A stretch of DNA of 7,313 nucleotides. It comes from Acidobacteriota bacterium. Lineage in GTDB: Bacteria; Acidobacteriota; Terriglobia; UBA7540. This document shows, piece by piece, positions 1 to 6,367 of this stretch. The position numbers and the translations under genes were made by a program. Position 1 is the stretch's first letter; every line of letters starts with the position of its first letter. Location of the stretch: positions 1 through 7,313 of the forward strand of contig QHZK01000274.1 of the NCBI GenBank assembly GCA_003224635.1, in the 5' to 3' direction. The notes under the pieces were generated by a model, which worked only from the letters and a program-made list of their open reading frames with translations, searched no databases and was not told the origin of the DNA.

Positions 1-645
1 CGGCGCGACCGCGTTGTAGTTGGCCTCCCAGCGCATCCCGCCGGTGAGGTAGGAGAACTCGACTTCGTGCTTGCCGGCTTCCCCGGACCAAAGCCTCCAG
101 AGCAGGGTCGGTTTCAAGAACGCCTTGGGGTCCAGGGCGTCGAAAATCGGCTTGCCGGGGAGGCCAAACTGGACCTTGCCGTCTACTTCCACGATCGGCT
201 GACCGCCACCCTCCGGGTTCGCGTAAGCCGCCTGGGCGTAAGCATACTGCTGGCCATAGCGCTCGAAGGCGGAAGTGTGAGGAACGTACCCGCTCCGCAG
301 GATCCTGCCCTTGACAATCCTTTTCTCGCCCGTCTGCATGGTGATTTCAAAGTCCAGCAGCTTCCCCTCCGACTTGCGCAGCAGCAGGCCTTCGCTGAGC
401 GGATCGCTCTCGTAGTTCTGCTCCAGAATGCGGATGGAGTCCGGCTGGCGAAGCTCGCGCAAGACGACCGACTCGGGCTCCAGGTGAGCGGTGATGTCGG
501 TCACGCGGACCTCGTTCTCGCCTTGGCTCAACTCCAAGGTGCGGTTTTCCTTCACCGCGGCGAAGTTCTGGTTGTAGACCGTGAGTTGCGTTTGTGCGTT
601 CGCGGCGCTCACTACAAGTACGGCGACGAGCGGCAGAGACCTCAT
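1..645 (-). CDS. Secreted DUF4139-domain protein, N-terminal part (runs off left edge)
   Basis: Reading from an ATG at 643-645 leftwards gives 215 residues with no stop before the window edge, so the C-terminus is missing. The first 17 residues (MRSLPLVAVLVVSAANA, then QTQ) form a typical signal peptide with a short basic n-region, a hydrophobic core and an A-x-A-like cleavage site, so the product is probably periplasmic or exported. After it comes a beta-rich segment beginning LTVYNQNFAAVKENRTLEL, and near residues 201-214 the stretch YLTGGMRWEANYNAVAP, which is the characteristic entry into DUF4139 (a tract of the form 'Y-hydrophobic-TGG-x-x-W-x-A-x-Y'). Family members are usually about twice this length. 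Their function is unknown, so none is assigned. The start is supported by GGGAGG five bases upstream. The opposite strand also has an open frame here, but it has no family signature. Confidence is high for the gene and good for the family. Confidence 0.85.
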   Translation of the reverse strand, partial: MRSLPLVAVLVVSAANAQTQLTVYNQNFAAVKENRTLELSQGENEVRVTDITAHLEPESVVLRELRQPDSIRILEQNYESDPLSEGLLLRKSEGKLLDFEITMQTGEKRIVKGRILRSGYVPHTSAFERYGQQYAYAQAAYANPEGGGQPIVEVDGKVQFGLPGKPIFDALDPKAFLKPTLLWRLWSGEAGKHEVEFSYLTGGMRWEANYNAVAP

Positions 646-650
646 GTTAA

Positions 651-656
651 CCTCCC
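651..656 (-). promoter_or_regulatory. Shine-Dalgarno site of the DUF4139 gene
   Basis: On the minus strand GGGAGG lies five bases (TTAAC) before the ATG at 643-645. This is a near-ideal ribosome binding site and fixes the start of the secreted protein directly before its signal peptide. Confidence 0.75.
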
Positions 657-824
657 GGTTTCGGGCGATGCGCGCTGGCTGGACGGTGGGGAGGATGAGT
701 GGAGAAGCCCCCGAGTTGCCTTCGTGACGCGCAGCGGCGCGCCATAAACGGAACGAACAGCCGATCATTTCTTGCAAGCTTTAAGGGTGGTTTGATTAAG
801 ATAATAGGCCCGTGGCTCTGAGGG

Positions 825-980
825 CTAGGCGGGTTTGGGTCTTTCTTGCCGCGACGATCCCTTCTTGGGGAGCCTTATGTCTGAAGCGGTGCGCTGGGTG
901 GCAAGGCGGGACTTGAGGAGGTCGAGTTTGCGGCTCGTCCGCTTTCCGAGTTTCTGATTAACAAAACGCCCTTTACCCAT
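825..980 (-). CDS. Possible small, highly basic hypothetical protein (51 aa)
   Basis: An ATG at 978-980 opens a 51-residue frame ending in TAG. Sixteen of the 51 residues are Lys or Arg, against only two Asp and one Glu, giving a strongly positive, probably partly disordered peptide (MGKGRFVNQKLGKRTSRKLD...) of the kind that binds nucleic acid or ribosomes. Codon choice (CTC, CGC, ACC, GCC, AAG) resembles the flanking genes, which mildly supports coding. Against it: the only Shine-Dalgarno candidate, AAGGCGG six bases upstream, is weak and touches the edge of a palindromic repeat, and I do not recognise a family. The frame also extends upstream to 1028, but that part is just the repeat read through, so I exclude it. 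It lies between the RDD gene and the DUF4139 gene, all on the minus strand. This could be a chance frame. Confidence 0.4.
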   Translation of the reverse strand: MGKGRFVNQKLGKRTSRKLDLLKSRLATQRTASDIRLPKKGSSRQERPKPA

Positions 981-992
981 AGGAAGCCGCCT

Positions 993-1042
993 TGTAGCGG
1001 CGGTCTGCGACCGCCGAACGGCGCTCATAGAGCGCCGCTACA
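993..1042. repeat. Two-hairpin palindromic intergenic element (REP/BIME-like)
   Basis: The 50-bp unit is bounded by a perfect 10-bp inverted repeat, TGTAGCGGCG (993-1002) and CGCCGCTACA (1033-1042). Inside are two perfect 8-bp stems with three-base loops: CGGCGGTC/GACCGCCG (998-1005 with 1009-1016, loop TGC) and CGGCGCTC/GAGCGCCG (1019-1026 with 1030-1037, loop ATA). The outer and inner pairings compete, so it can fold either as a long stem or as two adjacent hairpins, as paired REP elements do. Part of the same sequence recurs at 4713-4724, and its TGTAGCG head recurs at 7014, which supports a dispersed repeat rather than a one-off terminator. It carries no coding capacity of its own. Confidence 0.75.
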
Positions 1043-1067
1043 GCGAAGGTGCTCCCCTACTGCTGCA

Positions 1068-1089
1068 GAGCGGGAGCAAGCTCCCGCAC
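1068..1089. repeat. Perfect 8-bp palindrome downstream of the RDD gene
   Basis: GCGGGAGC (1070-1077) and GCTCCCGC (1080-1087) form a perfect stem around AA, 11 bases past the stop codon of the minus-strand RDD gene. It could act as a transcription-ending or mRNA-stabilising hairpin for that gene. On the minus strand no T-run follows, so it is not a classical intrinsic terminator. Its sequence style and its place beside the two-hairpin element make a dispersed palindromic repeat equally likely. Confidence 0.5.
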
Positions 1090-1097
1090 TCCAAATC

Positions 1098-2156
1098 CTA
1101 ATTCCGAACCTCGGATTGCCAGTCTCGCTCGGCGACGCACGTGCCTGACATGCGATCGTGCCAGGTGAGGCTGTCGCTATCGACCAGCGCCCACACGAAC
1201 CCGAGCATCAGCGCGCTAGTGGAAACGAGATACCCGATGGCGCGCAGCACGGAATCCGTTGGCGTCGGGGAGGCGCCGTCCAGAGTTCGGACCTCGAGCC
1301 CCATCAGCAGCAGGCCGGGCGTCGCAGACACGAGAGCGGTGAAAGCGGCGAAGTAGACCAGAGTTATCAGCACGAGGATGAAACCGATCACCGCCAGGTC
1401 GGCAGGGCGCTCGGAGAAGCGGCCTCCAACTCCGTAGAAGATCGCTGCGAAGACGCCCGTCCCCCCCAGCAACACCAAGGCGTCTGCGACTGCGGCCCAA
1501 AATCGCCTGCCCAGCGGCGCCGCACTGACGGCGGGCGTTTCGTCGAAGTCAGGAACCGAGGAGGCGATCCAGGTTCCGTCTTCCAGGACATCCAGCGGCC
1601 CGGACTCGGTCGAGCGGGCTGGCAGCGGCCCGAGGGACCAATCGTCAAGTCCCGCCCCCGCCGGCCCAATTTCCTTCTCGCCCCCGACGCCAGACAGTTC
1701 AATTAACCTGTCGTTTGGGTCGCCGGGCGCAGTCCTAAAATCGAGTTCGAGCGAAGCGCCGGGATCGTACCCGCGGGAGCGCCGGCGACGGTACCGGTCG
1801 ATCCGCTCGGAGAGCTCTTCACGCCAAGGATCGGAATCTTCGGGCGAAACGTCTTCCGCTGGCTGAGCCGGTCCGTCTGCGCTCAGCGGTGTCTCGGACG
1901 AGGAGTCGGTTACCGGAACATCATCGTCCTCGTTCTCCTCGATGAGCGGCTCGGCGTGGTCGGACTCAACCGGCACACCCAGGTAGGCAACGTCAGGAAC
2001 GGCGTTTGAGCGCGCGGCCCCGCGGGCCGAGAAAATGGAGGGCTCGTCCAGCGGAGATTCAGGGTCTCCGCGCGGTGGCGATGCGAGCCGACAACCGCAC
2101 TTCGCGCACCGTGAGAGTTCACGAACGCTTTCGAAGCCACACTTTGGGCACTTCAC
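1098..2156 (-). CDS. Zinc-ribbon and RDD-family membrane protein
   Basis: The frame encodes 352 residues from a GTG at 2154-2156. Residues 1-22 form a zinc ribbon: MKCPKCGFESV, with Cys3/Cys6 and Cys17/Cys20 as two CxxC knuckles. Residues 25-210 are acidic, low in complexity and probably disordered, apart from an amphipathic WREELSERIDRYRRRR segment near 111-126. The C-terminal part (about 215-340) is an RDD domain: GRRFWAAVADALVL with the diagnostic Arg217/218 and Asp225, three hydrophobic helices at about 222-243, 254-277 and 304-324, and the closing HDRMSGTCVV-like motif with Asp334. RDD proteins are integral inner-membrane proteins, some linked to ion exchange; the ribbon would sit in the cytoplasm. 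The frame is open to 2375, but that extension overlaps lptD and has no domain. GTG is chosen because the ribbon starts there; the GGAGG at 2171-2175 is rather far (14 bases). An ATG at 2216 is the main alternative. Confidence 0.85.
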   Translation of the reverse strand: MKCPKCGFESVRELSRCAKCGCRLASPPRGDPESPLDEPSIFSARGAARSNAVPDVAYLGVPVESDHAEPLIEENEDDDVPVTDSSSETPLSADGPAQPAEDVSPEDSDPWREELSERIDRYRRRRSRGYDPGASLELDFRTAPGDPNDRLIELSGVGGEKEIGPAGAGLDDWSLGPLPARSTESGPLDVLEDGTWIASSVPDFDETPAVSAAPLGRRFWAAVADALVLLGGTGVFAAIFYGVGGRFSERPADLAVIGFILVLITLVYFAAFTALVSATPGLLLMGLEVRTLDGASPTPTDSVLRAIGYLVSTSALMLGFVWALVDSDSLTWHDRMSGTCVAERDWQSEVRN

Positions 2157-2260
2157 TGCGTGCTTGATTTCCTCCGGGCGGGCACCCCTCTCCACAGGTA
2201 TATTAGCAAAACACATCGTTAGAAAAAACATCTTTCGATTAGAATGATCGTCTTGAGGCG
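2157..2260. promoter_or_regulatory. Divergent intergenic region between the RDD gene and lptD
   Basis: This A/T-richer gap of about 100 bases separates two divergent genes and must hold both promoters or their ends. On the minus strand TAATATACC (around 2196-2205) resembles a -10 box, followed by GGAGG (2171-2175) before the RDD start. On the plus strand TAGAAT (2240-2245) is a -10 candidate for lptD. It would put the transcript start only about 10 bases before the ATG at 2261. No convincing -35 box was seen for either, so these are weak assignments. Confidence 0.3.
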
Positions 2261-4654
2261 ATGGAGGCCGCTGAGCCTTTGGTGTGGAACGCGAGAAAAC
2301 CCCGGTCGCGCCGGGCGTACGGCCTGATGCCGCTTCTTGTGGCTTCCCTGGCGGGAACTGCTCCTCCTGGCGCAAGAGCTGGACAGGCCCAGGCCCCGAT
2401 ACCGCCGCGATTCCAGGATGCGTCCCACACCGTGAGCATTCTCGCGGATTCTCAGGAAAAGGTGGAGGATACCTATCGGCTCACCGGCCATGTGGAAGTG
2501 ACTTACCGCGCGATGAAGCTTACAGCCGACGAGGCCACCTTCGACGACTCTTCGGGAGAAGTCGTCGCCCGGGGACACGTTACCTTCACCGACCCGGGGG
2601 CGCGCCTCGAAGCGGACGATGCGCACTATAACGTTGAGAGCGGCACGGGCTGGTTTTTGAACGCGCATGGTTACGTCCACGCACGCGTGCGGCCGCGCTC
2701 GGGCGTGCTCGCGACCGAGAACCCTTTTTATCTGCAGGCGGAAAAGGTGGAGCGCGTGGACGACGAAGTCTACACCCTGGAACGCGGCCGCGTCACCACG
2801 TGCGAGTGCGAGAAAAAGGGCTGGTCGGTGGCTACGCGGGAGGGTCGCGTCAAAGTTGGGGACAAAGTGGTTAGCCACGGCGACGTCTTCCGCCTGCTCG
2901 GAGTCCCCTTGTTCTATGCTCCTGCCCTGGTTCACTCCATCAGCCGCGAACCCCGCCAGTCCGGGTTCCTGCTTCCCCAGATCGGCAATTCGACGCAGAA
3001 GGGGTACGTCATCGGCGACGGATTCTTCTGGGCCGTGAACCCGAGCCTGGATCTGATGATGGGGCTGGCAGAGTACAGCAAGCGGGGTGTGGCGACCACC
3101 GGGCGAATTCGCGCCCGCCCCAGCCAGACGAGCGACCTCACCGTGGACTACGTCGGCGTCAGGGACAAAGGGAACACCACGTGCCCTGCCAGCGCCGCTG
3201 CGCTCGGGACTTGCATCGGTCGAGCTGGCGGGGAGAGCCTGCGGGCCACTGGGCAGTCGGCTGACCTGGGATACGGATTCCGCGGGGTCCTGGACGTAGA
3301 CTACATCAATACGCTCGCCTTTCGCCTGACCTTCAGCGACAACTTCACCCAGGCCGTCGCCTCCGAGGTCCACCAGCGGGGTTCCCTGACCAAGGATTTT
3401 GACGCCTACAGCCTGAATCTGTATGTTTCGCGCTACCAGGATTTTCTCTCCACGGCGCAAACGCCCGGAAATTCGGTTGTCATTCAGGAGACGCCGAGCT
3501 TTTCATTTTCCGGAATTGACAAGCAGGCGGGACGGTCGCCGTTTTATTTCGCTTTTGAGGCGTCTGCCGGAGGCGTGGCTCGCACCGAGCCCGGCTTCGA
3601 GTCAGACGTTTCCGAGCGCGTCGACCTCCACCCGCAGGTCACGCTGCGCTCGAAGCCTCTGTGGGGTTTTCACTTCACGCCTGAGGTGGGACTGGACGCC
3701 ACGCATTATGGCACGAGCCTCCGGCCGGACCACGGACCGATCAGTCGGGCGTTGGGCGAATTCTCCCTGGATGTGCGGCCTCCCTCCCTGGAGAAGATTT
3801 TCTCCAAGCCAGTCCACGGCTACCGCATCAAGCACGTGATCGAGCCGGACGTCCGCTATCGCCTGGTCCGGGCGAGCGATCGGGAAGACATCGACAACAT
3901 CATACGGTACGACCAGGCGGATATCTTCGCCGAGACCAACGAAGTCGAATACAACCTCACTAATTCGTTATTCGTCCGCAAGAATGTTCCCGAAGGGACG
4001 GACAAGCCTCAGGCGCGCGAGTGGGTCTCCTTGCGCCTCTCCCAGAAGTATTACTTCGATCCCACGTTTGGCGGCGCGCTTCAGCCGGGCAGCAAGGTGG
4101 TTTTCGACCCCACGATTTCACTCACCGGATTCGCGTTTGCCCAGGGACGGCGGCTGTCGCCGCTGGTATCCGTGCTGAAGTTCGCGCCCTTTTCCAACTA
4201 CGACACGGAATTGCGCGCCGACTTCAATCCCAGCGGAGGCGGGGTGCTCAACGCCGGCATCACCTCGCGCGTACACCGTGGGCCGCTGGGCCTCTCGGTT
4301 ACGGACTTTTTTGTCAATCGCACGGCCACGCTGCCGACCCCGGTCGCGCCCTCGGTCCCGCTCTCCCAACTGCGATCGTTCAACCTGCTGCGCACCGTGG
4401 CCACCTGGGGCGACGTGAGCCGCAAGGGCCTGAGCGGCGCTGTCGGGCTTGACTACAACTTCGCGCAGGGAATCGCCCACCAGGTGGTCGGCCAGACCAG
4501 CTATAACTTTGGTTGCTTTGCGTTCGACCTCGAGTACCGGCGGTTTGCGCTGGGGACCCTGCGGCGAGAAAATGTGTTTCGCGTGGCGCTCTCGCTCGCC
4601 AACGTCGGCGCCTTCGGCAATTTGCGGTCGCGCGAGCGATTACATCTACAGTGA
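2261..4654 (+). CDS. lptD: LPS-assembly outer membrane protein LptD
   Basis: This 797-residue protein is the outer-membrane barrel that, with LptE, inserts LPS into the outer leaflet. An N-terminal signal segment (basic RKPRSRRAYG, then GLMPLLVASLAGTAPPGARAG, to about residue 43) is followed by a periplasmic OstA/LptA-like jellyroll at about 55-200 (VSILADSQEKVEDTYRLTG, then ...ADEATFDDSSGEVVARGHV). The barrel then starts with a segment diagnostic for LptD, SGFLLPQIGNSTQKGY (234-249) and YSKRG (272-276). The rest is alternating beta strands with aromatic girdles, ending LRSRERLHLQ. Length matches the family. There are five cysteines (181, 183, 308, 318, 752), unlike the paired-CC set of E. 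coli. The exact start is uncertain: GAGG lies only two bases before the ATG at 2261, a GTG at 2282 has GGAGG 14 bases upstream, and an ATG at 2327 (MPLLVASLAG) would give a short signal peptide. It is divergent from the RDD gene. The opposite strand has a 413-codon open frame over the 5' half, which is only a shadow. Confidence 0.93.
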   Translation: MEAAEPLVWNARKPRSRRAYGLMPLLVASLAGTAPPGARAGQAQAPIPPRFQDASHTVSILADSQEKVEDTYRLTGHVEVTYRAMKLTADEATFDDSSGEVVARGHVTFTDPGARLEADDAHYNVESGTGWFLNAHGYVHARVRPRSGVLATENPFYLQAEKVERVDDEVYTLERGRVTTCECEKKGWSVATREGRVKVGDKVVSHGDVFRLLGVPLFYAPALVHSISREPRQSGFLLPQIGNSTQKGYVIGDGFFWAVNPSLDLMMGLAEYSKRGVATTGRIRARPSQTSDLTVDYVGVRDKGNTTCPASAAALGTCIGRAGGESLRATGQSADLGYGFRGVLDVDYINTLAFRLTFSDNFTQAVASEVHQRGSLTKDFDAYSLNLYVSRYQDFLSTAQTPGNSVVIQETPSFSFSGIDKQAGRSPFYFAFEASAGGVARTEPGFESDVSERVDLHPQVTLRSKPLWGFHFTPEVGLDATHYGTSLRPDHGPISRALGEFSLDVRPPSLEKIFSKPVHGYRIKHVIEPDVRYRLVRASDREDIDNIIRYDQADIFAETNEVEYNLTNSLFVRKNVPEGTDKPQAREWVSLRLSQKYYFDPTFGGALQPGSKVVFDPTISLTGFAFAQGRRLSPLVSVLKFAPFSNYDTELRADFNPSGGGVLNAGITSRVHRGPLGLSVTDFFVNRTATLPTPVAPSVPLSQLRSFNLLRTVATWGDVSRKGLSGAVGLDYNFAQGIAHQVVGQTSYNFGCFAFDLEYRRFALGTLRRENVFRVALSLANVGAFGNLRSRERLHLQ

Positions 4655-4712
4655 TCGGGAACTCGCCGTTGTTTCTGTGGAGAATCGCAAAATGCAGTGA
4701 CGATCATCCGCC

Positions 4713-4724
4713 GTAGCGGCGCTC
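4713..4724. repeat. Fragment of the TGTAGCG palindromic repeat
   Basis: GTAGCGGCGCTC is a 12-base exact match to the reverse complement of 1030-1041, the right arm of the two-hairpin element. The rest of the element is absent; the next bases are CCTCAAG. It looks like a decayed or partial copy between lptD and hemB. At this length a chance match is possible in GC-rich DNA, so confidence is modest. Confidence 0.4.
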
Positions 4725-4745
4725 CCTCAAGTGGCCCAATTCGTT

Positions 4746-4751
4746 TACAAT
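4746..4751 (+). promoter_or_regulatory. Candidate -10 box for hemB
   Basis: TACAAT matches the sigma-70 -10 consensus at five of six positions. It would start transcription near 4758, leaving a leader of about 45 bases before hemB. I see no recognisable -35 box at the right distance, and lptD read-through could also transcribe hemB across the 150-base gap. Confidence 0.25.
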
Positions 4752-4793
4752 GGCCTTCTGTCAGCGGGAACCCTGGATGGAACCCGCAAACGG

Positions 4794-4798
4794 GGTGA
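4794..4798 (+). promoter_or_regulatory. Shine-Dalgarno site that decides the TTG start of hemB
   Basis: GGTGA within CGGGGTGAAAAGAC lies six bases before TTG at 4805. Its spacing supports initiation at this non-ATG codon rather than at the downstream ATG at 4862, which would remove conserved N-terminal residues. Confidence 0.6.
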
Positions 4799-4804
4799 AA
4801 AGAC

Positions 4805-5779
4805 TTGCCATTTCCCACCCACCGCCTTCGCCGTTTGCGCCGCACGGAGGCGCTGCGCGGCATGGTTCGCGAGACCCGGTTGAGCGCGCGTTCGCTCGTC
4901 TATCCACTTTTTGTGTGCCCGGGCTCGAAAGTGAAGGACGAGATCAGCTCGATGCCGGGCAACTACCGCTGGTCGGTGGACCTGCTGGCGGAGGAAGGGA
5001 AGCGCGCGCATGACCTCGGGATCCCGGCAGTGATCCTGTTCGGTATTCCAGAAAGCAAGGACGACGTGGGTTCGGGCGCCTACGACCCGGACGGCATCGT
5101 TCAGCGCGCCGTTCGGGCTTTGAAGAAAGCCGTGCCCGGCCTGCTCGTAATCTGCGACGTCTGCCTTGACGAATACACCAGCCACGGCCACTGCGGCTTG
5201 ATTAAGAACGAAGAGGTTGACAATGACTCTACGCTGGAGTTGCTGGCCAAGACCGCCCTCACCCAGGTCAGGGCGGGCGCGGACATCGTGGCCCCTTCGG
5301 ACATGATGGATGGCCGCGTGGGACGCATCCGCAGCGAGCTCGACGCGCGCGGATTTACGAACGTCCCTATCCTGGCCTACTCGGCCAAGTACGCTTCGGC
5401 GTTCTACGGGCCGTTCAGGGAGGCGGCTGACTCGGCGCCCAAATTCGGCGACCGGAAATCCTATCAGATGGATCCTGCCAACCAGCGCGAGGCCCTGCGG
5501 GAGATCGCTCTCGACGTCGAGGAGGGCGCCGACATCATCATGATCAAGCCCGCGCTGCCTTATCTCGACATCATTGCGCTCGCGCGCCGCCAGTTCGACG
5601 TCCCCATCGCCGCCTACCAGGTCAGCGGTGAATTCGCGCTCATCGAGGCCGGGGCGAGGCTCGGCTGGATCGACCGCGAGCGGATCATGATGGAAACCCT
5701 GCTCTCCCTCCGGCGCGCCGGCGCGGACATCATCCTGACCTACTTCGCGAAGGACGCCGCGCGATTGTTAGGGTGCTGA
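4805..5779 (+). CDS. hemB: Delta-aminolevulinic acid dehydratase (porphobilinogen synthase)
   Basis: HemB joins two molecules of 5-aminolevulinate into porphobilinogen, the first common pyrrole of heme, siroheme and related cofactors, in the cytoplasm. The 324-residue product has the usual length and TIM-barrel motifs: N-terminal arm MPFPTHRLRRLRRTEALRGM and RETRLSARSLVYPLFV; PSDMMDGRVGRIR (164-176); the active-site lysines Lys195 (YSAKYASAFYGPFR) and the Schiff-base Lys248 (IMIKPALPYLDII); YQVSGE (271-276); and DPANQREALRE with the region that holds the allosteric magnesium ligand in relatives. The metal loop reads DVCLDEYTSHGHCG (118-131). Cys120 and Cys130 of the zinc triad are present but the middle cysteine is Asp122, a mixture of the Cys-rich and Asp-rich types. 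The start is TTG, chosen because the conserved arm begins there and GGTGA precedes it. The gene follows lptD by 150 bases and precedes a broken YcxB-like gene by 70. Confidence 0.96.
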   Translation: MPFPTHRLRRLRRTEALRGMVRETRLSARSLVYPLFVCPGSKVKDEISSMPGNYRWSVDLLAEEGKRAHDLGIPAVILFGIPESKDDVGSGAYDPDGIVQRAVRALKKAVPGLLVICDVCLDEYTSHGHCGLIKNEEVDNDSTLELLAKTALTQVRAGADIVAPSDMMDGRVGRIRSELDARGFTNVPILAYSAKYASAFYGPFREAADSAPKFGDRKSYQMDPANQREALREIALDVEEGADIIMIKPALPYLDIIALARRQFDVPIAAYQVSGEFALIEAGARLGWIDRERIMMETLLSLRRAGADIILTYFAKDAARLLGC

Positions 5780-5849
5780 GTTTCATCCAGCTTATACTCG
5801 CGATGACCCGCCGTCTTCACATCGGCGATACTTGACGTAAGGTCCAAGC

Positions 5850-6348
5850 GTGGAAGTCCGGTACGAGCTCAGACAGGAAGACGTTTCCGACGCGCTCCGG
5901 GCCGTACCGGGCCGTACGAGCGCCGCAGTGGGTCACGTTCCTGTTCTTCCTACTGCTCGCGCTTCTGTTCCTTGTGGGGATCTACCTGATTGACCATGAC
6001 TTCTCCGTAGCTGGATGGATCTGGTTGGCATTGTCGTTTGCGATTGGTATCGCCACGTATGAAGCCCCCCGGATTCAGGCAGTCAGGGCTATTAGACGGA
6101 TTCCTTCGCTTCAAGGAGAAATTGTCCTTATCCTCAACGAGGAAGGCATTACGGGAACGTTTCCGACCGGGAAAACTCAGTTGGAGTGGCGAGCGTACAC
6201 GAAGTACAGGGAGACGGCAAACTTGTTTTTGTTGTTCGTTGCACCGTCCAGATACACGTTGATTCCCAAAAGAGTAATGTCGCCAAAACAGATTAATGAC
6301 TTGCGCATGCTGCTGAATGCGAGAATTCCAGCAAAGCAGTCTAACTAA
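5850..6348 (+). pseudogene. YcxB-like two-helix membrane protein gene, frameshifted by a 10-bp duplication
   Basis: A GTG at 5850 with AAGG seven bases upstream opens MEVRYELRQEDVSDALRAV, then the frame slips and stops at TGA 5991-5993 after 47 residues. The remainder (5918-6348) is intact in the +1 frame. The slip lies exactly at a tandem duplication of CGGGCCGTAC (5898-5907 and 5908-5917); removing one copy restores a 162-residue protein. The restored protein has two membrane helices (about 25-44, FLFFLLLALLFLVGIYLI, and 50-67) and a C-terminal YcxB-like cytoplasmic domain (about 86-155), with W110, the YRET segment, FLLF and IPKRVM before an amphipathic end helix. Family function is unknown. 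The 3' part alone could start at GTG 5974 but has no ribosome site. GC is about 47% over 6121-6300 by hand count, well below the neighbours. A recent inactivation, a switchable repeat, or an assembly error could each explain the duplication. Confidence 0.8.
5898..5917 (+). repeat. Perfect 10-bp tandem duplication inside the YcxB-like gene
   Basis: CGGGCCGTAC occurs twice head to tail with no spacer or mismatch. Ten bases is not a multiple of three, so the second copy shifts the reading frame. Deleting either copy rejoins DALRAV to RAPQWVTFLFF and gives one continuous protein. Confidence 0.95.
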
Positions 6349-6367
6349 GCCTGTTCAACTGACCTAA

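Noticed and set aside
67..747. A 226-codon plus-strand frame over the left end
   Set aside because: It is antisense to the DUF4139 gene, which has a signal peptide, a strong ribosome site and a family motif; the plus frame has none of these.
993..1087. A possible short CRISPR array
   Set aside because: The structures are inverted palindromes without regular direct repeats and spacers.
1070..1087. A rho-independent terminator of the RDD gene
   Set aside because: The hairpin is perfect, but no T-run follows on the minus strand; it is listed as a palindrome only.
1158..1706. A 182-codon plus-strand frame opposite the RDD gene
   Set aside because: The minus-strand zinc-ribbon and RDD motifs are clear; the plus product is a Gln/Arg/Gly-rich shadow.
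2219..3460. A 413-codon open frame on the minus strand opposite lptD
   Set aside because: It lies wholly antisense to an unmistakable lptD, has no domain signature, and long antisense frames are expected in GC-rich genes.
5793..5798. TATACT as a promoter for the YcxB-like gene
   Set aside because: No -35 box at a usable distance; a single hexamer is too weak to call.
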